A stretch of 5,337 nucleotides of DNA, taken from assembly GCA_023229575.1 (NCBI GenBank), contig JALNYZ010000082.1:1-5337 (forward strand), given 5' to 3'. This stretch comes from Prolixibacteraceae bacterium. Its GTDB lineage: Bacteria; Bacteroidota; Bacteroidia; Bacteroidales; Prolixibacteraceae. Positions 5,225 to 5,337 of the stretch are shown in pieces. The notes under the pieces were generated by a model. It saw only the letters and a list, made by a program, of their open reading frames with translations. It ran no database searches and was not told the DNA's origin. Every line of letters starts with the position of its first letter. Position 1 is the first letter of the stretch. The translations under genes and the position numbers were made by a program.

Positions 5225-5337
5225 ATGTCAAAGATCGGAGTATTCATTTGTCACTGCGGTGAAAATATCAGCGCCACCGTCGATGTCGAGCGTGTTGCCC
5301 GTGAGGTCGGTGGGATGGAAGGCGTTGCACATGCCAT
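5225..5337 (+). CDS. hdrA: heterodisulfide reductase subunit A-like flavoprotein (5' end only)
   Basis: The first 37 codons of an HdrA-type protein run off the right edge. The N-terminus MSKIGVFICHCGENISATVD is the characteristic HdrA start, with the CHCG motif (Cys9, Cys11) in the N-terminal iron-sulfur domain. Full-length HdrA is a FAD protein with additional ferredoxin clusters and is the site of electron bifurcation in Hdr complexes. The ATG is 4 nt after the hdrB stop. The FAD domain, ferredoxin motifs and any C-terminal fusion are out of view, so the bifurcating type cannot be judged here. Confidence 0.9.
   Translation, partial: MSKIGVFICHCGENISATVDVERVAREVGGMEGVAHA

Overview
The window looks like a stretch of a Bacteroidota chromosome, probably Bacteroidales or a relative. 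The evidence is the 23S 3' end and 5S sequence, perfect TAnnTTTG -7 promoter boxes in front of several genes, little sign of Shine-Dalgarno sequences, and moderate-to-low GC intergenic DNA.

Layout. Positions 1-451 are the end of an rRNA operon: the 23S 3' end, a spacer holding a perfect 20-bp palindrome, the 5S gene and a strong intrinsic terminator. Positions 452-637 hold no gene. They carry a long imperfect inverted repeat built from a GGATAAA-type unit, which encloses a 14-bp tandem duplication. An AraC-family regulator (minus strand, 638-1489) and a DapA/N-acetylneuraminate-lyase family aldolase (plus strand, 1631-2536) then diverge from a 141-bp AT-rich region with a -7 box facing each way. 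The aldolase has the catalytic Tyr and Lys of the family but not the arginine that marks true lysine-pathway DapA. It is therefore more likely a catabolic 2-oxo-acid aldolase or dehydratase under control of the neighbouring regulator. A tRNA-Ser(GGA) gene with its own promoter and terminator follows, then a second strong hairpin, then a DedA-family membrane protein on the minus strand.

From 3824 to the right edge there is a tight hdrC-hdrB-hdrA operon. HdrC has two complete 4Fe-4S motifs, HdrB has two complete CCG domains, and only the first 37 codons of HdrA lie in the window. In a bacterium without methanogen cofactors, this module would be expected to move electrons in a flavin-based electron-bifurcating or disulfide/thiol-linked redox complex. 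The partners that would settle its role lie beyond the window.

I see no phage, transposase, CRISPR or toxin-antitoxin genes. The least explained parts are the non-coding ones: the spacer palindrome, the inverted-repeat element at 467-626, and the hairpin at 2842-2878.
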